Source of the DNA: Bromus sterilis
Lineage: Eukaryota > Streptophyta > Magnoliopsida > Poales > Poaceae
Length of the DNA stretch: 64,000 bases
Direction of reading: 5' to 3'
Assembly (NCBI GenBank): GCA_950022295.1
Contig: OX465598.1
Span: 3,968,001-4,032,000 of the forward strand
In this document: positions 1 to 9,984 of the stretch, piece after piece
Numbering within the stretch: the first letter of the stretch is position 1
Layout: every line of letters begins with the position of its first letter
Made by a program: the position numbers and the translations under genes
Notes under the pieces: model-generated
The model's input: the letters and a program-made list of their open reading frames with translations, nothing else
What the model was told of the DNA's origin: nothing
The model's database searches: none

Positions 1-965
1 CAGTAGTTGGTATTAATGATTATTGAAAATCTTTCATGAATGAAGTTAAGCATTGAAAATCTATTTAGATAGATTAATGCGTTTAATATCATTGAGTCGG
101 AATACTTTCCTGGATAAGATTCTGAAGAAGTTCAGAATATGACAAGTCAAGAAGGTCGTTCTTACTTGTATATCCAAGAGAAGTATCGAGTTAATCTCAG
201 TACAAGAACAATGGTTAAATGATGGTTAAATGAAAGAAATGGATGTGCTACATCCTCTATGCCTCTGTCATAGGTTCTTTCATATAAAAACCAAAGTTTT
301 GTACTCGACGTAATGTGACCCAAGTTCTTAGTAAGAAGAACATGTTGTGATATGATTTATGAGTAAATCATTGAATAAAGAGTTAAGTTTATCCTTCAGT
401 ATCTGGGGAGAACTAAGGATACATCTCTAATTTGTAAAGGATAGTGGACTTGACCATAAATGTTATGTTGGTTCAAGTTCTGACACTAACCTGGAAAATT
501 GAGATATCATACTAATAAATGCCTAAGTTGAAAGAAACATGGTTAGACATCAAAGTTGCATACAATGCACTAAGGATTAAATCTACAATGATATGGCTAC
601 TTTAAAAGTGGCAAGAGTTATATTCTGGCTTAAGAAGTTCGACTTCTGACTGAGTGGGTTTCAGTGTCCATGACTATGGGAAAGTCCGCGTGACCCACCA
701 GATGTCATTGCTGAAACACAAACAAACGAAGTGTCACTCTACCGCCGAATATATATATACCTCATCATCATAATGGATAATGAAGTAATGTCAAACTAGG
801 TGACATTAATGATTTGCAAAAGACATACGGATCTGAATGGTACCCAGACCGTTGATACAACCTTTTCCACAAGAAACCACGATCTATAACCATATACATG
901 ATATGGAGTTATGATCCACAGAAAAATACAACTAGATTATTTGTACTCTAGTGCAAGTGGGAGAC
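1..965 (+). mobile_element. Ty1-copia retrotransposon, 3' part of internal region
   Basis: This stretch lies directly upstream of a copia LTR and ends in a purine-rich tract (AAGTGGGAGAC, about 954-965), which is the polypurine tract expected just before a 3' LTR. No open frame of useful length remains; around 700-760 a weak stretch could be decayed RNase H, but I cannot support that firmly. The element is on the plus strand and its 5' part lies outside the window. The call rests on position and tract, not on coding homology. Confidence 0.75.
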
Positions 966-2755
966 TGTTGGGAATGTGCCCTAGAGGCAAATAAAATATG
1001 TTTATTAGCGTATTCCATTAGTTCATAATAAGTTTTATACTGTGCTATAACTGTATTAAGCGGAAACATTAATACACGTGTGGTATACAAACAACCAGGT
1101 CCCTAGTTAACTCTAGTAAACTAGTCCATTGGGAAATTGATGATCAAGATTTCCTGATCATGAGATGTGAACAGTCTATTGACAATGGGGTCATGTCATT
1201 GGGAGAATGACATGATGGACACACACCCACCAGAAGTGTTGCAATGTGATCCAGTCACATAGTTCAACATTGCGATAACTATAAACGTAGTGACCCGATC
1301 CTTAAGACCGTGATGATCATACATAATTGCTATCTACCAGGATGCTTTGAGTGCATTAACCGTTACACTGAAACATGGTAACCATAAAGGTGTATCTTGG
1401 GTATTCCAAAGTAGATATGTTGATGAGTATGCAAATAGATCAAAACGGGATTTGTCCATCCGAGTGACAGATAGGTACTCTGGGCCCACTCGTTGATATT
1501 ACATCATAAAGATTGCGCAATCATGTGACTAGGTCACGGGGTTGTAATATCACGGCAACAAGTAAACATGTTTGTCGGTAACGAGAATGAACTAGGTATA
1601 TTGGATACCGACGATCAAACCTCGGACAAACAAAGTACCATATGACAAAGGGATCAGGACTCAACGTTAACGGTTCAAACGATGAAGTTAATTCGATGGA
1701 AGCGCAGGGGCTCATCAAGGATTGTAACCAGATCCCACATGATGGTCATTGGTCAGAGAGTGTCTGATCATGTCTGCTGTTTCCCGAACCGTAGTATGTC
1801 ACGCTTAAGGGTATTCCATGCAATAAGGATTGATTCGGGATCATCGGTGAAATAAGAGAGAACACCGGAATTGTTCCGGGAGGTGCCGGAAGTTGTTTGA
1901 GATATTTTGAAAGGTTCAAAATAATGTTTAATAATGTTTAAATATGTTTTATTATTTAATTAACAGAATTAAATATTAAAATATGATTAAATATAATTAA
2001 AAATGAATTAAAAGGCATATGGGCCTAAAGAGGCCCATTAGGGGAAGGAGGGAGCTCCCCCTTGGGCCAAGGCGCCAAGGGAGGGAGCCCACCTCCCCTA
2101 GCCGCACCAAACCCCCCCCCCTCCCTAGGGTTTAGTCCCACATGGGAAGGGAAGGGAGGGTGACACCCGTCCTTGGCTTATATAAGGAGGGGTGGGGGTG
2201 CCTTTTTTCTACACACAAATTGATTTGAGACAAGTTTCTCAGTTCTCTCTTCTCTCTCTTTCTCCCTCCTCGAGTGGACTCCCTTTGTTTGGTGTCTACA
2301 CTTGGTTGGGGTTTCTCCACCATACGCACGCCGTCGTGCTGCTGGAATCGGGATCCGAATTCATCTTCTTTCCGCTGCTCTTCTAGTTCGGAGCCCGGAG
2401 GGAATGTCGGGGGCACCGTATGCGTGTAATACCGCGAGGTGCTACACTTGTGGTGCTCCTTCATCATTGAGGCCGTGTCGCGACGTCTTCACCGACAACG
2501 TTTCGACGGGGACGTAATCCCGTCATCGGTCTTCAAGGACCGGGTGGCCTCAGGAGTCATCGTGGATCTGCGCTGCATCGGGGATTGCCGGTACGACTAC
2601 ATCAACCACGTTCACGTGGGAACGTTTCCCGCTTAACTACCTACATACTGGTATGTGACCAATTCCCTTCGTTACTTGCATCGCCATAGCATAGGTCTTG
2701 GGTTCGGGACGCGTAGGTCATGAAAAATTATTGTTTTCTGCCCCGTTCCCCAACA
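966..2755 (+). repeat. Copia 3' LTR (BARE/WIS/Angela-like)
   Basis: The repeat starts TGTTGGGAATGTGCCCTAG and ends CCCGTTCCCCAACA, giving TGTTGG/CCAACA inverted ends. The opening closely matches the well-known Triticeae BARE/WIS/Angela LTR start, and the length of 1790 bp is normal for that group. It contains a TATA box near 2179. The element has inserted into a minus-strand gypsy element, whose leader continues at 2756. The 5' LTR is off the left edge, so insertion age cannot be estimated here. Confidence 0.9.
2179..2185 (+). promoter_or_regulatory. TATA box of the copia LTR
   Basis: TATATAA lies in a GGCTTATATAAGGAGG context about 570 bp before the LTR end, the usual place for the U3/R boundary of this LTR type. 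A pyrimidine-rich CTCT tract follows at about 2235-2270. Confidence 0.6.
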
Positions 2756-2979
2756 GAGTGCAGATAAAGTCACTGTTGTTGTGACTAGTGAAGTCACACA
2801 ACTTAGTGTTTTCATTGGAACCCATAGTAGCAACATGTATTTTTGGTATTTTTGATAAGGGACACAAAGGTAAAAACTGAAAGGTAAACTAACAAGACTA
2901 AAAAGCAAAGATAAAATATAGTGTGCAACTCCCCTATCTTGTAGGCAGGAGTCCCAGGCAATGGCGCCAGAAAACTTGC
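2756..2979 (-). mobile_element. Gypsy element B, 5' leader with primer-binding site
   Basis: Read on the minus strand, the LTR ending at 2980 is followed within 10 bp by a primer-binding site (2952-2969, TGGCGCCATTGCCTGGGA). This is the TGGCGCCGTTGCCGGGGA type common in Triticeae gypsy elements. The leader then runs to 2756, where the copia LTR interrupts it. The rest of the element lies beyond the copia insertion and outside the window. Confidence 0.75.
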
Positions 2980-4637
2980 TGATGGCAAGAGAGTGTTAAT
3001 ACTCTTCAAGCCCTCGTTGATTACCCCAAGTGCAGGGTGAGATATAGTGCAGCTGCAAGTTTTCCCTTGGCAAAGATACCAAGGTTTGTCTCCCGTAGGA
3101 CTCCGAAGGATACAAGGAGGTGGTAAAGTGAACAATGGCGCCGAGGTTTCTACTTCACCTGAACCTGCACACAGATACAAATAACTTTGCTCCCAACGAG
3201 TACAGATGAGTTGTCAATTCCTCCGGCCGTGCCGTTTACAAAGGATCAACGCAAGAGATAATGATGGTGGCAACTGAAAGTAAAGACTGAAAGTAAATTG
3301 AGGGTGTAAACAATGATATGAAGATGGACCAAGGTCGCGTGATTTTCACTAGTGATGTCTCTCTCCCAAAAGACGATAAAAGTGCTAGCGAGGTAAACAA
3401 ATCACAGTTGGGAAATTGATAGGATTATGAAGGCACCGCAATGCTAACTATGCTGCAAAGAAAGGAAGGGCTCAAAAGCAATGGGCAGTACGCCAAGGTA
3501 AGTAGACCGAAATCAATCTGCATCTACTACGAATCATCCACCTTGAGATATCTGTCCAGAACATCTCGCTGGTATTAAGTTGCGAATCACACCAAAAGTG
3601 TAAACTCAAAGCAACAGACAACTGCATTAAAATAACTTTGCGTAAAGTAAAAAATCCTTGCACCTGCGGATACAAGCTCCGTTGTTTTATCCCTGGTGGC
3701 AACAACACATCCCCTAGTCTCATGTTTCTGTCACTCAAGCTAGACATCAAGGGGCTGAACCCACAATCAAGCATAACGCTCCCTCTTGGAGTTGCAATAA
3801 ATCAGTTCGCCAAAGTAGAATACGGCAACGGAGAACATGCAAGAATTTACTCAAGCACAAAATACAAAAGATAAGAACCTATATATTACTCATCACAATC
3901 TGAACATAGTCTCATAATCCATCAGATCCCAACAAACTCAGCATAGCAACAGCAGAAAATTACAAAGGTGCCTCGATCATGTGAGGCAGCTCACGAGGTC
4001 TCGAAAGTGGAAGCACAAAGAAGGGAGAGATAGATCACGTAGCTACTGGTCACGGACCCATGGTCCAAGGGAAACTACTCACGGTACATACGGGAGGCGC
4101 CCATGGCTATGGTGGTACCCCGCAGGGGGTAGCTTCTCCCGGCAGGGTGCCGGAGCAGCTTCTCCAGGCAGCCCCAATCTTGAAACGGCGGCGGCGGCGG
4201 CGGTACAGAGGCGAGATCGCGAAATAGGACTCCATATTAGGGGTTTCCACCCCGAGGGGTAAATATAGGCGAAGGGGGGTGTCGAGGGGACCCACCAGGC
4301 AGCCAGGAGTCCTCCTGGCGCGACCTAGGGTGGGGCCGCGCCAGGGACCCTCCTGGCCTCCTGGTGGTGGCCCCCCTTTGCTCCTTTGGTGTTTCCGGAA
4401 GCTTCCGTGACGCTGATTTTTTATCTGATTTTCCCGGATTTTTTGGAGTACTTTTAATGGCCGGAAAACCTAAAATACAAAAACAACAGAAAACAACAAC
4501 TGGCAGCTAGGTGCACTGGGTTAATAGATTAGTCCAAATATGCTCAAAAGTGTATGAAAGTTCAAGCAAAACATGGAAAAGTCATACAAAACATGCATGG
4601 AGCAAGCATAAATTATAGGTACGTTTTGGACGTATCA
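2980..4637 (-). repeat. Gypsy element B, 5' LTR
   Basis: On the minus strand it opens TGATACGTCCAAAACGTACC and ends CTCTTGCCATCA, length 1658 bp. TGATACGTCC followed by a TATAATTTATG-like run is the hallmark start of Sabrina/WHAM/Fatima-type gypsy LTRs of wheat and barley. The primer-binding site immediately downstream shows it is a 5' LTR. Its last 100 bp are only roughly 70% like the LTR piece at 7098-7200, so the two are related families and not the two LTRs of one element. Confidence 0.85.
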
Positions 4638-7097
4638 GCATGCAGCTGAGCAAAGTTTACCTGATAATCATTCAAGTGATGAAGCACGGAAAAAAGACAA
4701 AGATGAGTACAAGACATTGGAGAGTCATCCAAAAGTGGAAAAAACTATTATCCAATTCACACAAAACTAAAGAGAGTTCCATCAACAAAATAAACAAAAG
4801 CCAAGTTTCTTGCTAAAGACAAACTAAGACTAAAACTAAACATGGCAGTAGCTACGAAAAGATAAAGAACACACAACAGTAAAAATATAGGCATGAAAAA
4901 TCCTATGATGTGTTCTAGATTTTGAAAGTGGAGCATGTTTCTCTCCCACACAAAGTAAGACGGGGTCTAACTTGTTATGAACAGCAAGAAAAGCTAAAGA
5001 AAACTAAAAGTAAAAACTAAGAGCGGGACGCTCTAAGCATAGCACATAACGCATGAAGTGATAAAAATATAGTGAGACGAAGGACGAACTGATGATTGTT
5101 GATGGAGAAGGGGATGCACGGGGACATCCCTAAGCTTAGACGCTTGAGTCTCCTTGAATATTTATTGGGGGTGCATGGGGGCATCCCCAAACTTGAACGC
5201 TTGACACTCCTGGATCTTCTTTCATCATCTTCCATCGCACACTTGAAAACTCCCTTTATACATAACTCATCATAAGCTGATTAGACAGGTTAGTACACTT
5301 AATAAAATAATTTTTCCCCACTGGATATAAAGATATTCTTGAAGAGCTACTGTTTCTCAAGATTTCCAAAAGGTTTTTGCAAGGAAAAAGCAAGCTTAAG
5401 GTTTGAAAAAGTAAGGAGAGATAAAACATGGCAGAATCTGTGAAAAACAGAACAGCAGGTAGTAAAGAATTTTTTAGGGGTACTTCTGCAACTCAAATCA
5501 AAAAACTCAGAACATACAAAAGTTCCGCAATTTTATAGAGCACGTTGTGTAAAATTTCAGCTCAAAAAGATGAACTGGTGATTCGATCTGATTTTTTCCG
5601 TCACGAAGACATAATCTCTTTTCTGGATAGCATGTCACAATTTTCGCTTCCCTTGTCATATGAGGCTATAACTTGGCACAAACCTTGAAAATAAAGATAC
5701 AATGATGTTGCTATAGTAGTAACAATCATCAAGACCACTAAAAATAGAAGTAAAAACATCTTGGGTTGCCTCCCAACAAGCGCTTTCTTTTACGCCTTTA
5801 AGCTAGGCATGAAGGATTATAAAGATGCTCTCACAAGAGAATAAGAGTTGAAGCAAAAGAGAGCATCAATAAGCAAATATGAAACACATTTAAGCCTAAC
5901 CCACTTCCTATGCCTAGGTAACTTGTAAACAAATAAATCAAAGAAGCACAAAGTGACATGCATAGAAAGATGGAACAAGAACAACTTCAAAACTTTCATC
6001 ATAAAGAGAGGTGTTTTTGTAACATGAAAGTTTTTATAACCAAGCTTCCCTCTCTCAAAATAATTTTCAGTAGTATAATGAACAACATCAAGAATATAAC
6101 TATCACATAAATCATGTTGTTCATGACCTACAAGCACACATGTATAGTTTTCAACACGGTATTTAGGATTATAAGATAAATGCAACCCATCACATTGAGC
6201 CTTGATAAGAGCACAATTCTCCAGAATATGAGTTGGAGATTTCAAAAGGATAATAGGACAATCAAGTGTGGGTGCAATAGAAAAAATTTCATGCTTAACG
6301 TAAGGAACTATAGCAAGTTCATCTTCGTAAGCATCATCCATAGTGGCATCTTGGCCAAAAGTATAGAAGGCATCAACTTCATCAAAAAGGGATATTTCGA
6401 AAGAATCCATAGGATCATAACATTCATATAAGGTAAGAGTAAAAGAGTTACTCTCATTGGAAGGTAGACATGGATGGCTCCATTCTTCCTCCTTTTGTTC
6501 GTCACTCTCCTCCTCTTTTTCATCTAAGGGGCTTTCGGGTTCACTAATTTCTTCTTCCATAGAGTCCTGCAAAACATTAGTCTCTTCCTTCGGGGGAGAG
6601 ATTCTCTCAAGATGATCAGTAATATAATATTTTTCATCCTAATTTTCCAAACAATAGTTAAGTATAACAAGACTCTCAAATTTGTAAGGGGCATCATCAA
6701 TATTTTTAAGAAGAGAAGTAATTTCATAGGCACCCTTATAAGCAACAAATTATTCTATTTCCTATGCATCATAAAAATCTTAGTTTCTCTTAGCATAAGA
6801 AGCTAAGGTTTCATCATCATTGTACTCACATTGGAAAGCAAGGTGTTTGTGCCTCATAAAGCAACAAGATTCATCCCTGCATAAAGATATATTATATATT
6901 GAGCACAAGTTTCTAGCATACTCATAAAACTGGTGTATTTGTTTCCATAAGTGTATCCCCTTTTGAGACAAGCGGTATTCCTTGTACCACTTTTGTTGAT
7001 CCTTAGTGAATCCTCCATGCCAGTAAAGGTAAAAGGTAGTGGGCAACTCCCTTATCTTATCACTCGGAGTCCCCGGCAACGACGCCAGAAATTTTCT
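4638..7097 (-). mobile_element. Gypsy element A, internal region
   Basis: A minus-strand primer-binding site at 7070-7087 (TGGCGTCGTTGCCGGGGA) follows the LTR end at 7098, fixing orientation. Around 5100-5235 and 5765-5790 are stretches typical of Triticeae gypsy internal DNA (paired copies of a CATCCCC-AAGCTT-GACGCTTGA block, and TTGTTGGGAGGCAACCCAA on the minus strand). Element B appears to have inserted at 4638. Only 2.46 kb remain and no pol domain is visible, so it is non-autonomous or truncated. Confidence 0.75.
5817..6572 (-). CDS. Gypsy-associated ORF, 251 residues, function unknown
   Basis: An uninterrupted frame lies inside gypsy element A. The first 35 residues are strongly acidic (runs of E and D), the middle is mixed, and the last 60 are hydrophobic with a probable membrane-like segment (FLFHLSMHVTLCFFDLFV). 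It has no zinc knuckle, protease or RT motif. Proteins like this recur in Triticeae gypsy internal regions. Overlapping open frames continue upstream at 6524-6748, so the original ORF may have been longer and is now frameshifted. Confidence 0.5.
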   Translation of the reverse strand: MQDSMEEEISEPESPLDEKEEESDEQKEEEWSHPCLPSNESNSFTLTLYECYDPMDSFEISLFDEVDAFYTFGQDATMDDAYEDELAIVPYVKHEIFSIAPTLDCPIILLKSPTHILENCALIKAQCDGLHLSYNPKYRVENYTCVLVGHEQHDLCDSYILDVVHYTTENYFERGKLGYKNFHVTKTPLFMMKVLKLFLFHLSMHVTLCFFDLFVYKLPRHRKWVRLKCVSYLLIDALFCFNSYSLVRASL

Positions 7098-7200
7098 TGA
7101 TACACGAGAGAGGATAATTTCTTGTCGCCCTTTGTTGGTTACCCCAAGTGGAAGGGGAGATGTAGCGTAGCGGCAACTTTCCCTTGGTGAAGATACCAAG
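7098..7200 (-). repeat. Gypsy element A, 3' end of its 5' LTR (truncated)
   Basis: On the minus strand this ends CTCTCGTGTATCA, next to the primer-binding site. It shares the block GTTACCCCAAGTG and the block CTTTCCCTTGG with the element B LTR end. It is cut at 7200 by the CACTA element starting at 7201; the remaining LTR is not seen beyond. Confidence 0.75.
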
Positions 7201-7530
7201 CACTACTGGAATTCACCAGTTTTCCATGTGCCAGGGGCTTTGCCGTCTGTTTTTCGTCGGGGCGGACGGCAAACCAGTGGTATGTCGTCTGCTGCCCTAA
7301 AAACAGACGGAAAAAGGAGACATGCGGCAAACTAGAGGTATGCCATCTGCATTCCGGATGGCAGACGGCAAAAGCCTCTATGCCGTCTAAAGGTAGACGG
7401 CAAACCATCTGCGGGGCCCACTGGAGCTGGAGACTCGGCCTGGCTAACGTCCCACAGATTTTCCGTCTGCCGGCAGACGGCATAGTGCCATTTTTCGTAG
7501 GTCGGTAGACGACAAAGCCGCAGGGCCGTT
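7201..7530 (+). repeat. CACTA 1 subterminal repeat block
   Basis: The motif (T)GCCGTCTGC/GCAGACGGC occurs in both orientations about a dozen times, with small changes. Such short subterminal repeats in both directions are the binding sites for the TNPA-type protein in CACTA elements. They distinguish this family from the GCCGACGGC and GCGCCACTA families elsewhere in the window. Confidence 0.75.
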
Positions 7531-7539
7531 AACCCCTCA

Positions 7540-7866
7540 CGGCCTGCCCCACCCCCTCTCTCTCCCTCTTCCCACCACCCAACCGTGCCGCCGCCCCCTT
7601 CCCGTCCAGTGCGCCGCCGCCCCCTTCCCGTCCAGCGCGCCGCCGCCCCCCTCCCGTCCAGCGCGCCGCCACCCTGCCCCACGCCGCCGTCGACCCCGCG
7701 CCGCCACCCTGCCCCACCCCGTGCCCTGCCCCGCCCCACCCTCCTCCAACGCTGCCGCCACCGGCCTCCCGAAAGCCGCCGCCGCCCTCCACCAGCGCTG
7801 CCGCCACCGGCCTCCCTGAAGCCGCCTCCGCCCTCCATCGACGCCGCCGGCCTCCAACTCCGGTGA
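7540..7866 (+). other. GC-rich low-complexity leader of CACTA 1
   Basis: Very C-rich DNA (CCGCCGCC-type) ends in a possible splice donor (CCGGTGAGCC, about 7859-7868). The long frames seen here on both strands are compositional. CACTA 3 has an equivalent GC-rich block at 28340-28890 in the same relative position, so this is probably the transposon's 5' untranslated exon. Confidence 0.45.
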
Positions 7867-8083
7867 GCCCCTTCCCCTCTCTCTCTAATTTTTCTCTGTT
7901 AATTTTTTTGTAGTTTTTTCTCTGTTTTAGTATTGTAGTTTCTTAGTGTTAATTTTTTAGTATTGTAGTTAGTTGGTGTATATATTGTAGTTAGTTAGTG
8001 TATTTGTTCTGTTAATTAAGTTGTTTTTCTTAGATTGTAGGTTAGTGTTAGGCTAGGTTAGTGTTAGGTTAGGTTAGTGCAGG

Positions 8084-8440
8084 TTAGAAGAAGAAGAGGA
8101 GAAAGAAGAAGAAGAAGAAGAAGAAGAAGAAGAAGAAGAAGAAGAGAAGAAGAAGAAGAAGAAGAAGAAGAAGAAGAGAAGAAGAAGAGGAGAAATAGAA
8201 GAAGAAGAAGAAAAATAATAAGTGGATAAAAAAGAAGAGTAGAAAGAAGAATAGAAAAAATAAAAAGAATTAGAAATGGAAAAGAAAAAGAAATAGAAAA
8301 AAATTATTAGAAGAGGAGAAGGAAGAAGAAGAAGAAGAAGAAGAAGAAGGAGAAGAAGAAGAGGAGAAATAGAAGAAGAAGAAAAAGAAGCGTAGAAGGA
8401 AAAATAAAAAGAATTGGAAATGGAAAAGAAAAAGAAATAG
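8084..8440 (+). repeat. GAA-rich polypurine tract
   Basis: About 350 bp on the plus strand is almost entirely purine, with long GAAGAA runs, and includes a partly duplicated segment (GAATTAGAAATGGAAAAGAA at about 8266 and a near copy at about 8410). The minus-strand Phe/Ser-rich frames are artefacts of this tract. Confidence 0.8.
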
Positions 8441-8759
8441 AATATCTGTATTGAGCGATTGCTTTTTAATGTGCAGTACTTTCCCTGCGAGGGTCTGGTG
8501 TTCGACGACCTCCCCTTGTGCTCGACGATCTCCCCCTGCACTCGAGGGTGAGCAGAACATGTCCTATCCTCCTGATTCCCCTTCCTTTGCTCTGTTCCGG
8601 TCTTTGTGCCGATGACACTAGCTAGTTATAGGTAGATTCAATATACAGTCGCGTATCAGTATGTGTCTCCCATTCGAAAGGATTACAGTATAAATATGCA
8701 TTCATTTGCATATTTATAATAGTAATTCTTTCGAATTGTCCAACGTTATCCATGGACAA

Positions 8760-8972
8760 CTCGAGTATGTGTAGATTGGGTCGTTTTTTCATGCTCTGTT
8801 CCTGATCCGACGTGGAATTTCGTCAGCGCCTCCCTATTGTTCTCCGGATACACAACCTCTCGGCTTGTTGTCGAGACGTGCATTAGGAGAACAGCGGGGA
8901 GGTGCTGCCGAAATTCTGCGTCGGGTCGGGAGCAGAGCATGGGAAAACGAACCCAATCTACACATACTCGGG
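8760..8972 (+). ncRNA. Long fold-back (hairpin) region in CACTA 1
   Basis: The segment folds on itself with arms of about 86 nt (8760-8845 against 8886-8972) around a 40-nt loop. In a hand alignment the arms differ at about 14 places: 11 keep a G-U pair in plus-strand RNA, two are true mismatches and one is a bulge. An equivalent hairpin lies at 29411-29601 in a different CACTA family. The role is unknown; a small-RNA precursor or a transposon regulatory structure are candidates. Rice miR820 is an established CACTA-derived miRNA, but its sequence is not present here. Whether it is transcribed cannot be told from sequence. Confidence 0.5.
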
Positions 8973-8973
8973 T

Positions 8974-9867
8974 GGGATTAGGACCTATCTTTACCTATGT
9001 ACACATCGCAAATTCACCTGACGAGCCTATAGACGCCGAATTGAGACAAGTCGCTAATGGTTTTGACTTTAAGGTCCGTACATTTGAGAAATACGATATC
9101 AACGGGTATCGCTTTCGTATCGTTGGTAAAGAACAAATAATGCCCGATCGAACATCTACAAATTCGGGTGTGTCGGCTGTTGGCGAAGGAGGTATCGAAT
9201 ATTATTGAAGAGTTGAAGCAATATACGAACTTCTATTCTATGGTGAAAATCCTTCGAACGTCGTTGTCTTCAAATGTCATTGGTTTCTTCCGTCGGAGAC
9301 TAGACGGACTCATGAACATGTAGGTCCAGTCGAAATTCGACAAGACACACATTTCAATGTCCACGATATATATATTACGTCTCAACAGGCCACCCAGGTT
9401 TTCTATCTATCATACCCCTGCCAAACGGTTGAAAACCTGAAAGGTTGGGATGTCGTTTATGATGTGCCGTCACATCTTAGACCACCTCCCCCCAATGAAG
9501 ATGATTATGAGCCTCACATTAACCCGGAGACATATGAAGGAGAATTCTTCCAAGAAACCCGGAGCCTGAAAAACGTTTCCGAAACCTCTCTAAACAACCC
9601 GAGAACATGGAATAAGACAATGAGAGTGAACCCGATACCGATGATGAGGAAGAAGCCCATACCAATGATGTGTAAGAGCCTCCTGAAGAAGAAGAAGAGG
9701 TTACTGCTCCAGATGACTTGTCAATGCTTGACCGTTTACAGAAAGGCCTTCCAAATGTTGGTGTTGTTGAACCCGACGATGCCGTCATTTACGACGACAC
9801 GCGTGATAGTGATGATGATCCATCAATTGATCCCGGAGAAGAGACGGATGATCCCGACTATTGTTAG
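8974..9867 (+). pseudogene. CACTA TNP2 transposase, C-terminal part, broken
   Basis: The frame contains FKVRTFEKYDINGYRFRI followed by GIEYY and VVFKCHWF, the signature of the domain near the C-terminus of plant En/Spm TNP2 transposases (DUF4216 type). A TGA at 9206-9208 interrupts the conserved GIEYY block. A frame change near 9600-9625 and a TAA at 9673-9675 break the acidic tail, which otherwise runs on to a TAG at 9865-9867. The N-terminal and catalytic parts are absent: the sequence jumps from the hairpin flank to this C-terminal part near 9000. It cannot encode an active transposase. Confidence 0.75.
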
Positions 9868-9984
9868 TTGTATGAATCCCAACTTTAAATATATTTATAT
9901 ATATTCTCATTATAGTAATATTATTTCTTTTTCTCATTTGTACTAATTTCTTTTACTATGCTTTCTGGCAGGTTCGTGACAGAT

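Noticed and set aside
2980..7200. 2980-4637 and 7098-7200 as the two LTRs of one gypsy element
   Set aside because: LTR ends are only about 70% alike, and 2980-4637 is followed by its own primer-binding site, which makes it a 5' LTR of a different element.
8074..8560. Ser/Phe-rich minus-strand frames
   Set aside because: Direct product of the GAA polypurine tract.
8760..8972. miR820 locus
   Set aside because: The position in a CACTA element fits the concept, but I see no match to the known rice miR820 sequence in either hairpin.
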